A DNA stretch of 64,000 nucleotides from Xanthomonas arboricola pv. juglandis (GCF_001013475.1 NZ_JZEF01000005.1:197440-261439), one strand, 5' to 3'. Positions 24,010-34,854 are shown, counted from the stretch's first letter. Translations and numbers: made by a program. Notes: a model not told the origin generated them from the sequence alone.

Positions 24010-26658
24010 TCAGCCCAAGTGTTGCTTGACCCAGGAGGCCACGCCTTCCAGCGCGGTCGCAAGGGCGGGACCATCCTCGCCACCACCCTGGGCGAGATCC
24101 GGACGACCGCCGCCCTTGCCTCCGATCTGACTGGCGATATGGCCAAGGAGTTCCCCCGCCTTCACCTTGCCAGTTGGGCTGCCGTTCACGCCGGCCACAA
24201 GCGCAACCTTGCCGCCAGCGGCGCCTGCCAACACGATGACCGAGTCGCCCAACTGCTGCTTGAGGCGATCCATCGCATCGCGCAACGCCTTGGCATCGAA
24301 GCCCTCCAGACGCACGGCGACCACCTTGACGCCTGCCACATCGACCGCGCCGGAACCCAGGTCTGCAGTTGCGCCGGAGGCCAGCTTGGCCTTGAGCGAC
24401 TCCAGCTCACGCTCGAGCCGCTTCTGACGTTCGGTGAGCGCGCGAACCTTGTCGACCACCTCGGTGGCATTGCCGCCGAGCAGGCTGGCCGCCTCGAGCA
24501 GACGTCGCTCCTCATCGGCGACATGGTCCAGCGCGCCCTGCCCGGTCACCGCCTCGATGCGACGCACGCCCGAGGACACACCGCCTTCGGAAGTGATCTT
24601 GAACAAGCCGATGTCGCCGGTGCGGGTGACATGGGTGCCGCCGCAGAGCTCGGTGGAATAGCCGCCCATCTTCAGCACGCGCACGTTCTCGCCGTACTTT
24701 TCGCCGAACAGGGCCATCGCGCCGAAATCCAGCGCCTCCTGCATGGCCATGTTGTGCACTTCCACGCTGTGGTTGGTGCGCACTTCGGCGTTGACCTTGC
24801 GCTCGATCACGGCGAGCTCTTCGGGCGTGATCGGCTGGAAGTGCGAGAAGTCGAACCGCAAGCGGTCCGGTGCAACCAGCGAGCCCTTCTGCTGCACATG
24901 CGTGCCCAGCACCTCGCGCAGGGCCGCATGCAGCAGATGCGTGGCCGAGTGGTTGAGGATGGTCTTGCCGCGACGCTGCACGTCGATGCCTCCTGCCAGC
25001 ACATCGCCCAATGCCAGCGCACCTTCGGTGATGCGCCCGACATGGCCATGGAACTGGCCGGCAAACTTCTGGGTGTCGGTGATCTCGATGGAGACATCGC
25101 TACCGCTCAGCTGGCCGCTATCGCCAACCTGTCCACCGGACTCGGCATAGAACGGCGTCCGGTCGGTGAACACGATGACTTCGTCGCCGGCTTCCGCACG
25201 TTCGACCGGGCGGCCCTGCTTGAGCAACGCCACGACCTTGAGCGCATCGGCGTCATAGGCCTCGTAGCCCAGAAACACCGTCGGCGACATGGTGGCGACC
25301 AGATCGGCCGGCAATGCGACGCCGCCACCGAACTTGCCGGCGGCACGCGCGGTCTCGCGCTGACGCTCCATGGCGAACTCGAAGCCCTCCATGTCCACGC
25401 GCAAGCCGCGCTCGCGTGCGATGTCGGAGGTGAGATCGACCGGGAACCCGTAGGTATCGAAAAGGCGGAACGCATCGGCGCCGGGAATCACTTCCTGCGC
25501 GCGCGCGGCGACGTCGTCGAAGATCTTCATGCCGGCGTCCAGCGTTTCGGCAAAACGCTCTTCCTCGGCCAGCAGTGCGCGCGCGACGGTCTCCCGCGCG
25601 ACCACCAGTTCGGGATAGGCCTCGCCCATCAGCTCGACCAGGGTCGGCACCATCTTGCTGAAGAACGGCTGGCGTACCCCCAGCATCCAGCCGTGACGCA
25701 GCGCACGCCGGATGATCCGGCGCAGCACATAGCCGCGGCCTTCGTTGGACGGCAGCACACCGTCGACGATCAGGAACGAACAGGCGCGGATGTGATCGGC
25801 GATCACCCGCAGCGACTTGTTCTCCAGATCGGTGACGCCGGTCAGCGCGCTGGCCTTGCCGATCAAGGCCTGGAACAGATCGATCTCGTAGTTGGTATGC
25901 ACGTGCTGCAGGATCGCAGCCAGGCGCTCCAGGCCCATGCCGGTGTCCACGCACGGCGCCGGCAGCGGCACCAGGGTGCCGTCGGGCTGGCGGTCGAACT
26001 GCATGAACACCAGGTTCCAGATCTCGATGAAGCGGTCGCCATCCTCGTCCGGGGAGCCCGGGGGGCCACCGGCGATATGGTCGCCGTGGTCGAAGAAGAT
26101 CTCGGTGCAAGGACCACACGGGCCGGTATCGGCCATCTGCCAGAAGTTGTCCGACGCGTACGGCGCACCCTTGTTGTCGCCGATGCGCACGATGCGGCTT
26201 TCCGGAATACCGATCATGTCGCGCCACAGCGCGAAGGCTTCTTCGTCGGTGTGGTAGACGGTGACCAGCAACCGCTCGGCCGGCAGCTTCCAGACCTGGG
26301 TCAGCAGCTCCCAGGCCCAGCTGATGGCGTCCTTCTTGAAGTAGTCGCCGAACGACCAGTTACCCAGCATCTCGAAGAAGGTGTGATGGCGCGCGGTGTA
26401 GCCCACCGAATCCAGATCGTTGTGCTTGCCGCCGGCACGCAGGCAGCGCTGTACGTCGGCCGCGCGCAAGTAGCTGCGCTTCTCCGCGCCGAGGAAGACG
26501 TCCTTGAACTGGACCATGCCGGAGTTGGTGAACAGCAAGGTCGGGTCGTTGCCCGGCACCAGCGGCGCGGATGGCACGATGGTGTGGCCCTTCCCCTCGA
26601 AGAACGCGAGGAAGTCACTACGAATCTGGGAAGTGCTGAATTTGGCAGGTGCGTTCAT
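24010..26658 (-). CDS. alaS: Alanyl-tRNA synthetase
   Basis: This 882-aa enzyme charges tRNA-Ala. The class II aminoacylation domain is N-terminal (start [20 protein letters not shown]; motif-like [15 protein letters not shown]). The editing domain carries the zinc-binding [12 protein letters not shown] (about 567-578) and [15 protein letters not shown] (about 666-680). The C-terminal DHHA1-type domain ends [19 protein letters not shown]. The length is close to the E. coli enzyme (876). It sits between recX and csrA, the common gammaproteobacterial order recA-recX-alaS-csrA. Confidence 0.98.
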   Translation of the reverse strand: MNAPAKFSTSQIRSDFLAFFEGKGHTIVPSAPLVPGNDPTLLFTNSGMVQFKDVFLGAEKRSYLRAADVQRCLRAGGKHNDLDSVGYTARHHTFFEMLGNWSFGDYFKKDAISWAWELLTQVWKLPAERLLVTVYHTDEEAFALWRDMIGIPESRIVRIGDNKGAPYASDNFWQMADTGPCGPCTEIFFDHGDHIAGGPPGSPDEDGDRFIEIWNLVFMQFDRQPDGTLVPLPAPCVDTGMGLERLAAILQHVHTNYEIDLFQALIGKASALTGVTDLENKSLRVIADHIRACSFLIVDGVLPSNEGRGYVLRRIIRRALRHGWMLGVRQPFFSKMVPTLVELMGEAYPELVVARETVARALLAEEERFAETLDAGMKIFDDVAARAQEVIPGADAFRLFDTYGFPVDLTSDIARERGLRVDMEGFEFAMERQRETARAAGKFGGGVALPADLVATMSPTVFLGYEAYDADALKVVALLKQGRPVERAEAGDEVIVFTDRTPFYAESGGQVGDSGQLSGSDVSIEITDTQKFAGQFHGHVGRITEGALALGDVLAGGIDVQRRGKTILNHSATHLLHAALREVLGTHVQQKGSLVAPDRLRFDFSHFQPITPEELAVIERKVNAEVRTNHSVEVHNMAMQEALDFGAMALFGEKYGENVRVLKMGGYSTELCGGTHVTRTGDIGLFKITSEGGVSSGVRRIEAVTGQGALDHVADEERRLLEAASLLGGNATEVVDKVRALTERQKRLERELESLKAKLASGATADLGSGAVDVAGVKVVAVRLEGFDAKALRDAMDRLKQQLGDSVIVLAGAAGGKVALVAGVNGSPTGKVKAGELLGHIASQIGGKGGGRPDLAQGGGEDGPALATALEGVASWVKQHLG

Positions 26659-26759
26659 GTGCTGGCATTGGGCGGGCGGCAGTCCCGGTCACCCAATGAG
26701 ATGTGGGCGCAGATGAGCGGAACAACCTGAAACCACGAAGGGTAGCAGGCCTGACGCCC

Positions 26760-27248
26760 TCAGTCCTCAAGGTCGAAGCGCGTGGCGCTACGAATGCTGT
26801 TGCCATCGAAACCACGCCGGGCCAGCAGATCGGCGGCCTTGCGCCGTTGCGGCAGATCGGTGGGGCCCTGGTCGCCAAAGCGACGCCGGATCAGATCGCG
26901 CGCGTTTTCGGTCCAGTCGCCCTCAAATGTCGCCATTGCGGCGCTGATGGCATCGCTGTCCAGGCCATGGGTTCCGAGCTCGGCGCGGATATGCAGTGGG
27001 CCGTAGCCCGAGCCTGCGCGATTGCGCACGACCGAGGCCGCAAAACGGGTGTCGTCCTGCCACCCCTCGTCAGCCAGGCGCTCCACGGCCGCCTGTGCAG
27101 CGTCCGGCTCGATACCGCGTGCCAGCAGCTTGCGGTTCAATTCCTTGCGCGAATGCTCGCGCCGCACCAGCAATCCCAGTGCGCGTTGGACCGGCGTCTG
27201 TTCCTTGAACCGGCGTCCCCGCTTTGGCGCGGGCTGTTGCTCGTCCAT
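26760..27248 (-). CDS. recX: RecX regulatory protein
   Basis: This 162-aa protein limits RecA filament extension. It is built of three-helix repeats: [20 protein letters not shown] and [17 protein letters not shown] are the first two, and [19 protein letters not shown] belongs to the third. I start at ATG 27248 ([11 protein letters not shown]); a longer frame opens 9 codons earlier. It is 275 bp downstream of recA, with strong hairpins in the gap that probably reduce readthrough, and 101 bp upstream of alaS. Confidence 0.95.
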   Translation of the reverse strand: MDEQQPAPKRGRRFKEQTPVQRALGLLVRREHSRKELNRKLLARGIEPDAAQAAVERLADEGWQDDTRFAASVVRNRAGSGYGPLHIRAELGTHGLDSDAISAAMATFEGDWTENARDLIRRRFGDQGPTDLPQRRKAADLLARRGFDGNSIRSATRFDLED

Positions 27249-27330
27249 CGTGGGTGTCCCGAGTACCAAAACCACACAGCATCAATGCGCCGTCCATGGC
27301 GCCTGCCCTCCTGGCCTTCAATAGATCTAC

Positions 27331-27466
27331 CGCGGGAAGCGACGGCACTGACTCCGCCGTCCCCGCGATAGAAAACCTGCCACAGCCATTAGTGCTGCCG
27401 TTCTGCCATCAGGCGGACGCGGCCGGCAGGGGGAACCGGGGATGGCCCACGCGGACGTCCCGGTTC
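27331..27466 (-). terminator. Hairpins in the recA-recX gap
   Basis: Two structures are visible. The first is a compound stem, CGCGGG plus GACGGC (27331-27346) pairing with GCCGTC plus CCCGCG (27356-27367), with a 4-nt bulge. The second is an 8-bp stem GAACCGGG (27433-27440) with CCCGGTTC (27459-27466). Neither has a U-tract. They may attenuate transcription from recA into recX, as known in other bacteria. Confidence 0.4.
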
Positions 27467-27523
27467 GCGCTGCCGCCGAGACACCGGCCTGATGACGGCT
27501 GGGCTCGCACTGCCTGGCTGCTG

Positions 27524-28558
27524 TTATTCCTTCTCGACGTCGTCGCCGGCTTCGCGCGGCGCTTCGGCCGGCTGGAACTTCTCGCGCAGCTCGGCTTCCA
27601 GCCGCACCGCAACCTGCGGGTTGTCGCGCAGATAGCCACGCGCGTTGTCCTTGCCCTGCCCAATGCGTTCTTCGCCGTAGCTGTACCAGGCGCCGGCTTT
27701 CTCGACCAGCTTGGCTTCCACGCCCATGTCGATCAGCTCACCCTCGCGGCTGATGCCTTCGCCGTAGAGGATTTCGGTCACGACCTGCTTGAACGGAGGC
27801 GCCAGCTTGTTCTTGACCACCTTGATCTTGGTCTGGTTGCCGATGATTTCGTCGCCCTTTTTGATCGCGCCGATACGACGGATGTCCAGACGCACCGATG
27901 CATAGAATTTCAGCGCGTTGCCGCCGGTGGTCACTTCCGGGCTCTGGCCCGGCATCATCACGCCGATCTTGTGGCGCAGCTGGTTAATGAAGACCACCAG
28001 CGTGTTGGAACGCTTGATGTTGCCGGTCAGCTTGCGCAGCGCCTGACTCATCAGGCGGGCCTGCAGGCCCGGCAGCTGGTCACCCATTTCGCCTTCGATT
28101 TCCGCCTTCGGGGTCAGCGCGGCGACCGAGTCGACCACCACGATGTCCACCGAACCGGAACGCACCAACATGTCGGCGATTTCCAGCGCCTGTTCGCCGG
28201 TATCCGGCTGCGACAGCAGCAGGTCGTCGACATTGACGCCCAGCTTGGCGGCGTAGATCGGGTCCAGCGCATGCTCGGCGTCGATGAAGGCAGCGGTGCC
28301 ACCCTTCTTCTGGCACTCGGCAATCGCCTGCAGGGTCAGGGTGGTCTTGCCCGACGATTCCGGACCGTAGATCTCCACCACGCGGCCCTTGGGCAGGCCG
28401 CCGATCCCCAGTGCGATGTCCAACATCAGCGAGCCGGTCGGAATGACTTCGACGGCCTCGATCACACGGTCGCCCATGCGCATCACCGAGCCCTTGCCGA
28501 ATTGCTTCTCGATCTGGCTCAGTGCGGCGGAAAGGGCGCGCTTCTTGTTCTCATCCAT
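27524..28558 (-). CDS. recA: Recombinase RecA
   Basis: This 344-aa ATPase drives homologous strand exchange and stimulates LexA self-cleavage. Walker A is GPESSGKT at 65-72; the core [20 protein letters not shown] includes loop L1, and the C-terminal acidic tail ends GDDVEKE. The ATG at 28558 ([13 protein letters not shown]) fits the family start, since the longer frame reads promoter DNA. No TTAG-N6-TACTA LexA box is visible in the 172 bp between lexA and recA, so any SOS control of recA would come from a variant site or from lexA readthrough. Confidence 0.98.
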   Translation of the reverse strand: MDENKKRALSAALSQIEKQFGKGSVMRMGDRVIEAVEVIPTGSLMLDIALGIGGLPKGRVVEIYGPESSGKTTLTLQAIAECQKKGGTAAFIDAEHALDPIYAAKLGVNVDDLLLSQPDTGEQALEIADMLVRSGSVDIVVVDSVAALTPKAEIEGEMGDQLPGLQARLMSQALRKLTGNIKRSNTLVVFINQLRHKIGVMMPGQSPEVTTGGNALKFYASVRLDIRRIGAIKKGDEIIGNQTKIKVVKNKLAPPFKQVVTEILYGEGISREGELIDMGVEAKLVEKAGAWYSYGEERIGQGKDNARGYLRDNPQVAVRLEAELREKFQPAEAPREAGDDVEKE

Positions 28559-28730
28559 CTGGGTGATCCTTGTCAGTGATTTCGGTGTAGGGCTAATGTA
28601 GCGGCGGTGTATCGCACAGACTGAGACTGGCTGCGACACACTCAGATTAGGGAGGCGGCCATGGCAATGGCAGCGGGAAATCCTGCGGCACCGGCTCGGG
28701 ATAACGCCAGTGAGGCCATCGGCGCAGTAC

Positions 28731-29378
28731 TCAACGATTCGGCCTCAACAGCCCGCAGTACAGGCCCTCGATCGCGAAATCCTGATCCGGCAACACTTCG
28801 ATCGGCGCGTAGTCCGGATTGCGCGGCAGCAGGCGGATGCGGTCCTTGCCGATCTTCAACAGCTTGACCGTGATCTCCTCATCGATGCGCGCCACCACGA
28901 TCTGCCCCGAGCGCGCGTCGCGGGTGCGGTGCACCCCGATCAGGTCGCCGTTGAAGATGCCTTCATCGCGCATCGAGTCGCCCTGCACCTTGAGCAGATA
29001 GTCCGGCGACGGCGAAAAGAACACCCGGTCCAGCACCACGAAGTCGTCCGAGCCGATATCCGCGCCGATCGGCAGGCCTGCGGCCACGCGTCCCAGCACC
29101 GGCAGACGCAGCACATCGTCGCGCATCGGCTCGTTTGCAGCGGCAGGCGGGGTGCGCGGCTGGGCGCCCTGCCCGGCCAGACGAATGCCGCGGGCCTGGC
29201 CGGGGACGCGACGGATCGCACCGGCCTGCTCCAATGCCTCAAGATGGTATTGCGCGCCGCGCACACCCTTGAAGCCGAAGGCGCGGGCGATCTCGGTCTG
29301 CGAGGGCGGTACGCCGTCGGCATCGATGCGCTCGGCGATCAAGGCCAGGATTGCTTGCTGGGTATCGGTCAGGTCCAT
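28731..29378 (-). CDS. lexA: SOS repressor LexA (LexA1 type)
   Basis: This 215-aa repressor has a winged-helix DNA-binding domain (about 1-65; recognition region [20 protein letters not shown]) and an S24 self-cleaving domain. The cleavage site is Ala100-Gly101 in RVAAGLPIG, nucleophile Ser135 is in [10 protein letters not shown] and Lys172 is in EITVKLLK. A 19-bp LexA palindrome lies 3 bp upstream of the start codon, so the gene is autoregulated. Xanthomonas species carry two lexA genes; the recA-linked copy with this box corresponds to lexA1 in my memory of the literature. It is 172 bp upstream of recA on the same strand. Confidence 0.97.
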   Translation of the reverse strand: MDLTDTQQAILALIAERIDADGVPPSQTEIARAFGFKGVRGAQYHLEALEQAGAIRRVPGQARGIRLAGQGAQPRTPPAAANEPMRDDVLRLPVLGRVAAGLPIGADIGSDDFVVLDRVFFSPSPDYLLKVQGDSMRDEGIFNGDLIGVHRTRDARSGQIVVARIDEEITVKLLKIGKDRIRLLPRNPDYAPIEVLPDQDFAIEGLYCGLLRPNR

Positions 29379-29380
29379 GG

Positions 29381-29399
29381 TTAGTAGTATTACTACTAA
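29381..29399. promoter_or_regulatory. LexA box of lexA
   Basis: On the minus strand the site reads TTAGTAGTAATACTACTAA, a near-perfect palindrome containing the TTAG-N6-TACTA motif of Xanthomonadaceae. It ends 2 bp before the lexA start codon, so bound LexA would block transcription or initiation. Confidence 0.93.
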
Positions 29400-29470
29400 C
29401 TGACGCCTGCGCAATAGCCGTGTCGTGCGCCATGCGCAGTCCAGCAATCGGGGGTCAGCATGTGCCGCGT

Positions 29471-31147
29471 CTAGCGGCGGCTGCGCCAGATGGAGAACAG
29501 GATCCAGACGCCGCACAGGGCTGCACCGATAAACCCGCCGACGCCCAACGCGAGCAACCAGCGGCTGGCACTGCCGCCGACACTGTTCATGACGATCGAC
29601 GAGCCGATCACCAGCGCGGCAGTCACGATCCCCATGGTGAGCCGGTTGGCCGCGCGATCGACCTGCTCGCCGAACTCGCGCAATGCACGCGTTTCGATCT
29701 GCAGTTGCAGCTTGCCGCGCCGTGCGGCCTGCAGCAGCCGTTTGAGATCGCGTGGCAGATCGCCGATCAGGTCGATCGCGCCGGTCACGGTGCGACGGCT
29801 GCGCCGCAGCATTGCGCTGGGTGCATAACGCTGCAGCACAACGCGTTCGAGATACGGGCGCGCCTCGGTGGCCATGTCGAAATCCGGATCGAGCTGGCGC
29901 CCCATGCCTTCGAGCGTGAGGAACGCCTTGATCATCAGCGCCAGATCCGACGGCAGGGTCAGCCCGTGATCGCGCAGGATCGAGGTCACATCGCCCAGCA
30001 TCGCGCCGATGCGCAGTTCCTTCAGCGGCACCCCGCGGTACTCGTCGACGAAGGCACCGATATCCTGCTGCAGCCGCGACTCATCGACCTCCAGGCTGGT
30101 ACCGGCCCATTCCAGCAGTACGTCGATGACCGCTTCGGCGTCGTAGCTGACCATGCCATGCAGCAGTTGCGCGACCTGGAAGCGGCGCTGCTCGGAAACG
30201 CGCCCGACCATGCCGAAATCGATGACGGCGATGCGCCCGTCGCGCAGATAAAAGATATTGCCCGGATGCGGGTCGGCGTGGAAACAGCCATCCTGCAGCA
30301 CCATCTTCAGCACGATCCCGGCGCCGGTGCGTGCGAGCGCCTTGCGGTCCAGGCCGGCCGCATCCACGGCGACCAGATCCCGCCCCGGGATGCCGTCGAT
30401 GAATTCCTGCACGTTGAGCGATTCGCAGGTCCACTGCCAATAGACGGACGGCACCACCACCTGGGGGTCGTTGACGAAATTGGCTGCGATGCGCTCGGCA
30501 TTGCGGCACTCGGCGGCGAAATCGAGCTCGCGCCGCAGGGAGACGGTGAATTGCTGCACCACTTCGGCGGGGCGATAACGCTTGAGATCGGGCGCACGCG
30601 TTTCCACAATTTCCGCCAGGCGTGCCAGCAGGCGCAGATCCGCATCGATGACATCGCCGATGCCGGGGCGGCGGATCTTCAGCACCACCGGTGTGCCATC
30701 GGCCAGCCAGGCGCGATGCGTCTGCGCCAGCGATGCCGCAGCCAGAGGCTGTTCGTCCAGCCGTGCGAACACGCTTTCCGGCTCCGCGCCCAATGCTGCG
30801 ACCAGTTGCGGGCGGATCTGTTCGAACGGCAACGCAGGCACTGCGTTCTGCAGCTCGCTCAGCTCTTCGATCCACTCCGGCGGCAGCAGGTCCACACGCG
30901 TGGCCAGCACCTGCCCCAGCTTGACGAAGGTCGGCCCGAGTTCCTCGAGCGCGCGCCGCACCCGCGTCGCGGCGGACATGCGCAGGCGGCCCTCGGCGTT
31001 ATGCCAGTGCAGCAGCTTGCCGGCACGGTCGAGCACGTCGGCCAGCCCGATGCGCCGCACCACATCGCCGAATCCGTAACGGATCAGCACCGCAGCGATT
31101 TCCTGCAGCCGCCCCAGGTCCCGAACGGTGCCGAGCGCTTCCCACAT
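29471..31147 (-). CDS. ubiB: UbiB/ABC1-family atypical kinase-like protein
   Basis: This 558-aa protein is of the UbiB (AarF/COQ8) family, which supports ubiquinone biosynthesis. It shows the family KxGQ motif (FVKLGQVLATR, about 73-83), the alanine-rich loop PLAAASLAQTH in place of a P-loop, the catalytic loop FHADPHPGN and the metal-binding VIDFGMVG. Two C-terminal transmembrane helices (about 490-512 and 520-545) anchor it in the inner membrane. ATG 31147 is preferred to GTG 31153. It is next to lexA with no other ubi gene nearby, so a paralogue with another role is possible. Confidence 0.88.
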   Translation of the reverse strand: MWEALGTVRDLGRLQEIAAVLIRYGFGDVVRRIGLADVLDRAGKLLHWHNAEGRLRMSAATRVRRALEELGPTFVKLGQVLATRVDLLPPEWIEELSELQNAVPALPFEQIRPQLVAALGAEPESVFARLDEQPLAAASLAQTHRAWLADGTPVVLKIRRPGIGDVIDADLRLLARLAEIVETRAPDLKRYRPAEVVQQFTVSLRRELDFAAECRNAERIAANFVNDPQVVVPSVYWQWTCESLNVQEFIDGIPGRDLVAVDAAGLDRKALARTGAGIVLKMVLQDGCFHADPHPGNIFYLRDGRIAVIDFGMVGRVSEQRRFQVAQLLHGMVSYDAEAVIDVLLEWAGTSLEVDESRLQQDIGAFVDEYRGVPLKELRIGAMLGDVTSILRDHGLTLPSDLALMIKAFLTLEGMGRQLDPDFDMATEARPYLERVVLQRYAPSAMLRRSRRTVTGAIDLIGDLPRDLKRLLQAARRGKLQLQIETRALREFGEQVDRAANRLTMGIVTAALVIGSSIVMNSVGGSASRWLLALGVGGFIGAALCGVWILFSIWRSRR

Positions 31148-31568
31148 CAGCACACCGCCTGCGATTGCGCTGCGGCAACGGGCCGCATGGCGTTAACGTG
31201 CATCGCTGCATGTGTGCGCTCCTTGCAAACGCCTGTTGACCATGCACGACCACGCGCAACGGCTGTGGCTGCATGATCGCTCGCGCGCAGGACGGCGCGG
31301 TGGCCGGCCGCCGCAGGCCTCGGCTGCCGCGCGCCTGCGCGCCGATCATCCAGCAATGCCAGGACAGCGCCCGCAGATCGGCGCAGCAACGACAACGACA
31401 ACGCATGAGCAAAAAGCGGAAGCATCGGCACGCAGGTTGGAAACGAGACCTCGTTTGTAGCCGATCTGCACGTGCCTGTCGCGTCATGAATACCTGCGGG
31501 CTTAGCCGAGGTTGCGCTTGCGCATGCATCTTGCTGCCTTGGCACTGCCGTGCTTGGGCCTTCGAGAC
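31148..31568. other. Gene-free interval between ubiB and the second TonB receptor
   Basis: This 421-bp stretch contains no supportable gene. It holds one perfect 7-bp inverted repeat around 2 bp, AAACGAG-AC-CTCGTTT (31441-31456), about 290 bp upstream of ubiB and 113 bp past the receptor stop. The remainder is GC-rich DNA without repeats that I can see. Confidence 0.5.
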
Positions 31569-34103
31569 CTAATACCGCAACCGCAAGGTGAGCCCATACG
31601 TGCGCGGCGCACCCAGAAATGCATTCCACGAACCCGCCTGTAGCGGCGCATCGATGACGATCTGGCGATAGGTTTCGTTGCCGAGATTTTCTGCCCACGC
31701 TTCCAGCATCCAGCGCTTGTCGTCGGCGCCGATGCCCAGCCGTGCATTGAGCACCGCATAGCCCGGTTGCGCCTTCTGCGGATCCAGATCGGAGCCGGCG
31801 TTGTACTCGGAAACATACTTCGCGCCGACATTGAACCGGCCGGTCATGCGATTGCCGAGCGCGTGCTCGTAGCTGACCGAAAGATTGGCCGACCAGCGTG
31901 GCGCAAAGCTCAGACGACTGCCCGGCAGCAGTGCCAGATCGGCGTCCGGCAGCGGATCGTCGCCATACGCGGTATCCGTGTAGCTGAGCCCGCCCTGCAC
32001 CATCAGGCCGGGCATGGCGCCCTGCCACAGCAGTTCGGCATCGATGCCGCGCGACACCACGCTGGGAATGGCGCGCACCACGAAGCTGGTCCCGAGGAAA
32101 TTGTTGAGCTGAAAGTCGCTGAAGTCCTGATAGAACAGCGCGGCATTGAGCAGCAGGTTGCCACCGAGCCAGCTGGTCTTGGCGCCGAGCTCGTAACTGT
32201 CGACGAATTCGCCGGGAAACGCGGTGTCGTCCACCGGCAGGATGCCTTGCACGCCGCTGGACAAACCATCGGAGGACTGCACGCGATCCAGGTTGAAACC
32301 GCCGGCCTTGTAGCCGCGTGCGGCGGACACATAGGTCATCACCGCATCGCTCCAGCGGTACGCCAGCTTCGCCGTTCCCGACCATTCGCGCTCGGTGCGG
32401 CGTTGCTCGGTGCGACGGCCGGCATGGGCGACGTTGGCCCAGGGCAGACAGGTGAAACCGACCACTTGTGGTGCGATTGTCGGCGCTGCCGACGCAGGCA
32501 CGCCACGCGCGACCAGCGCGGCCCCGATACGCCGCAATGCGGCCGGATCGAGCTGACCGTTGGCCGCGAAGTAACTGGCGCACGCCGGGCTTCCATCGGG
32601 ATTTTCGAACCTCGACTGCAATACCTTGTGCTCGTAGGTGTAGCGCAGCCCAACCACCACATCCAATGCATCGGTGGCATGCCAGGTGTTGTTGGTGAAC
32701 AGCGCGGCACTGGTGCCATCCTGCCGAAAGCGATCGTGGCTACCCTGGCCGCGAAACAGCGTGCCGGCCGGCAAGCCGGTGGCATCCGCGAGAAAGCGCG
32801 TTGCATCCGCACGGGTGGCCAGCGCCGGATCAACCCGTGCAAGCAACACGCTGGACAGATACGGCTCGTAGGCACTGCCGAAGCGATAGGACTCGTTGCG
32901 ATGCAGGGTTTCGTCGGCGTAGAACGCACCGACCATCCAGTCCAGACGCTCGCCCGATCCGGCTAGGCGCAGTTCCTGGCTGAAGGTCTTGAACCGGGTC
33001 AGCATCTCGTCCTCGCGCGGCGCGCGGTAGAGGATGTCGGCCGCACTGTAGTCGAAGTCCAGGCCGTTGATGGATGTCCAGTCGCGCAATGCGGTGATCG
33101 AGGTCAGCACCGCCTTGCCCAGCCACGGCGTGGTCCAATCCAGCTGCGCCGACACACCCTTGTCCTGGATATCCTGCGCGGTGCTGCGATTGCTGTAGGC
33201 ACGCCTGCCTTGCGGGTCTGCACGCGCAATCGTGCCCTGCCCGCCTGGTGCCAGCGCATCGATCAGTGCTGCGGTCGGCCCACGTTCGGTGGTGACGGTG
33301 ACGCAGCAGTTTTCCTCGCGGCGGGTGTAGTCGGCAGCCAGATTGATGTCCAGGTCGGCGCCGGGTTCCCATAACCACTGCACGCGCGCAGTGCGCAGGT
33401 TCTGATCCCCGTCGTCGCTGGCGGTGCGCGGGCCGGCCCCGGTGACCACCTGTTCGAAGCCGTCGCGACGCCGCCTGGCCGCATAGACGCGCAAGGCACT
33501 GGTGTCGCCCAGCGCATCGTTGAAGGCGCCGGCAATCCCGAGCGCGCCATAGTTGCCCACGGTGATCTCGGCATCGGCGCTGCGGGTAAAACTGGGCCGA
33601 CGCGTCACCACGTTGATGACGCCGGCCGAGGTGTTCTTGCCGAACACGGTGCCTTGCGGCCCCTTCAACACCTCGATGCGCTCAAGCTCGCCGAGGTCGG
33701 CAAAGCCCACGCCGTTGCGTGCGCGCGCCACCCCATCGATGACCACACCGACCGAGGATTCGAGCCCGGCGTTGTCGCCCACCGTGCCGATGCCGCGAAT
33801 GCGCGCGGTGGTCTGCGCAGCGCTCTGACTGCTGGTCACGATCAAGCCGGGCACCAGCACCTGCAGTTCCTTGATGTCGTGCACGCCGCTGTCCTGCAGC
33901 AGTTGCTCGGGCAATACCGAGACCAGCACCGGCACGTTCTGCAGCGATTCCTCGCGCTTTTGCGCAGTCACCTTCAGGGCCGCCAGCGTTGCCGGCTCGT
34001 TGCGCTGTTGCTGCGTGGCCGTTTGCGCATGCAGCGGCGATGCCTGTGCGGCGGCGAAGAGCACCAGCGCGAGCCCGGTGCTGCGTTGCTGTTGCATGCG
34101 CAT
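31569..34103 (-). CDS. TonB-dependent outer-membrane receptor, FecA/FhuA-like
   Basis: This 844-aa outer-membrane receptor has a signal peptide (MRMQQQRSTGLALVLFAAAQ..., cleaved near LHA-QT). The plug (about 40-150) carries the TonB-box-like region LAALKVTAQKREESLQNVPV, the RGIGTVGDNAG loop and GPQGTVFGKNTSAGVINVVT. The barrel ends in LTLRLRY, with a terminal aromatic residue. The plug wording AQKREESLQNVPV is typical of receptors for small hydrophobic or aromatic compounds in Caulobacter and Xanthomonas relatives, unlike the first receptor. No substrate genes are adjacent. I start at ATG 34103; the long upstream extension of the frame is not protein-like. Confidence 0.92.
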   Translation of the reverse strand: MRMQQQRSTGLALVLFAAAQASPLHAQTATQQQRNEPATLAALKVTAQKREESLQNVPVLVSVLPEQLLQDSGVHDIKELQVLVPGLIVTSSQSAAQTTARIRGIGTVGDNAGLESSVGVVIDGVARARNGVGFADLGELERIEVLKGPQGTVFGKNTSAGVINVVTRRPSFTRSADAEITVGNYGALGIAGAFNDALGDTSALRVYAARRRRDGFEQVVTGAGPRTASDDGDQNLRTARVQWLWEPGADLDINLAADYTRREENCCVTVTTERGPTAALIDALAPGGQGTIARADPQGRRAYSNRSTAQDIQDKGVSAQLDWTTPWLGKAVLTSITALRDWTSINGLDFDYSAADILYRAPREDEMLTRFKTFSQELRLAGSGERLDWMVGAFYADETLHRNESYRFGSAYEPYLSSVLLARVDPALATRADATRFLADATGLPAGTLFRGQGSHDRFRQDGTSAALFTNNTWHATDALDVVVGLRYTYEHKVLQSRFENPDGSPACASYFAANGQLDPAALRRIGAALVARGVPASAAPTIAPQVVGFTCLPWANVAHAGRRTEQRRTEREWSGTAKLAYRWSDAVMTYVSAARGYKAGGFNLDRVQSSDGLSSGVQGILPVDDTAFPGEFVDSYELGAKTSWLGGNLLLNAALFYQDFSDFQLNNFLGTSFVVRAIPSVVSRGIDAELLWQGAMPGLMVQGGLSYTDTAYGDDPLPDADLALLPGSRLSFAPRWSANLSVSYEHALGNRMTGRFNVGAKYVSEYNAGSDLDPQKAQPGYAVLNARLGIGADDKRWMLEAWAENLGNETYRQIVIDAPLQAGSWNAFLGAPRTYGLTLRLRY

Positions 34104-34359
34104 GCCTGTCCCCCGACAAAGAGCCCGCGATGCACTGCGGCGAGCGCCGCAGGTCGCGTGAGGCCACACCTTAGCGAGTGAACGGGGTTGGACAACACCG
34201 CTGGCAGAAGCTGCGCAGCGCGCAGCGAACGCACTGCGGTGAAAGCTGCATTGCAGCCATGCATGAACTGCGCAATCGCTGGCTGTCGGAGACAATCAAC
34301 GCGGCCAGCGTCGCACTGCGTGCAGCATAGGCGCGCGCGCGACTTCTTCCTTACGGAGA

Positions 34360-34854
34360 CTAGAGCAGTGCGCTCAAGCCCTGCAGCGCGGCAACCACGG
34401 TCTGACGCCGCACTGCATCGCGATCGCCAGCGAACTGGAACAACTGCGCAGTGGCATAGCCGCCGCGCCGCTTCCAGCCAATCCATACCGTGCCGACCGG
34501 CTTGTCCTCACTGCCGCCACCCGGGCCGGCGATGCCGGTCACCGCCACCGCGATGCTCGCACCGGAATTGACCAGCGCACCCGACACCATTTCGATCACC
34601 GTTTCGCGGCTGACCGCACCATGCACTTCCAGCGTCTGCGGCCGCACCCCCAGCAAGGCCTGCTTGGCCTCGTAGCTGTAGGCGGCCATGCCGCAATCGA
34701 ACCAGTGCGAGGACCCCGCCACATCGGTGACCGCCTTGGCGATCCAGCCACCGGTACAGCTCTCGGCAGTGACCAGGCGCTCGCGCGCGGCAAGCAGCTG
34801 TTGACCGAGGCGTTCGGCCAGCTGGTGCAGTTCGGAATCGGCGGACATGGACAT
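34360..34854 (-). CDS. pncC: CinA C-terminal family protein (PncC-type NMN amidase)
   Basis: This 164-aa protein corresponds to the CinA C-terminal domain alone. It has the diagnostic TAESCTGGWIAKAVTD (about 29-44) and VTGIAGPGGGSEDKPVGTVW (about 107-126). The family members studied deamidate nicotinamide mononucleotide to nicotinate mononucleotide. The N-terminal molybdopterin-binding-like half found in long CinA is absent, as in E. coli PncC. ATG 34854 or 34848 are both possible starts. In several bacteria this gene is linked with recA/lexA; here it lies 5 kb away, on the same strand. Confidence 0.92.
   Translation of the reverse strand: MSMSADSELHQLAERLGQQLLAARERLVTAESCTGGWIAKAVTDVAGSSHWFDCGMAAYSYEAKQALLGVRPQTLEVHGAVSRETVIEMVSGALVNSGASIAVAVTGIAGPGGGSEDKPVGTVWIGWKRRGGYATAQLFQFAGDRDAVRRQTVVAALQGLSALL

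Noticed and set aside
24019..26730. 903-codon open frame antisense to alaS
   Set aside because: Same codon-position artefact; alaS has all synthetase and editing motifs on the other strand.
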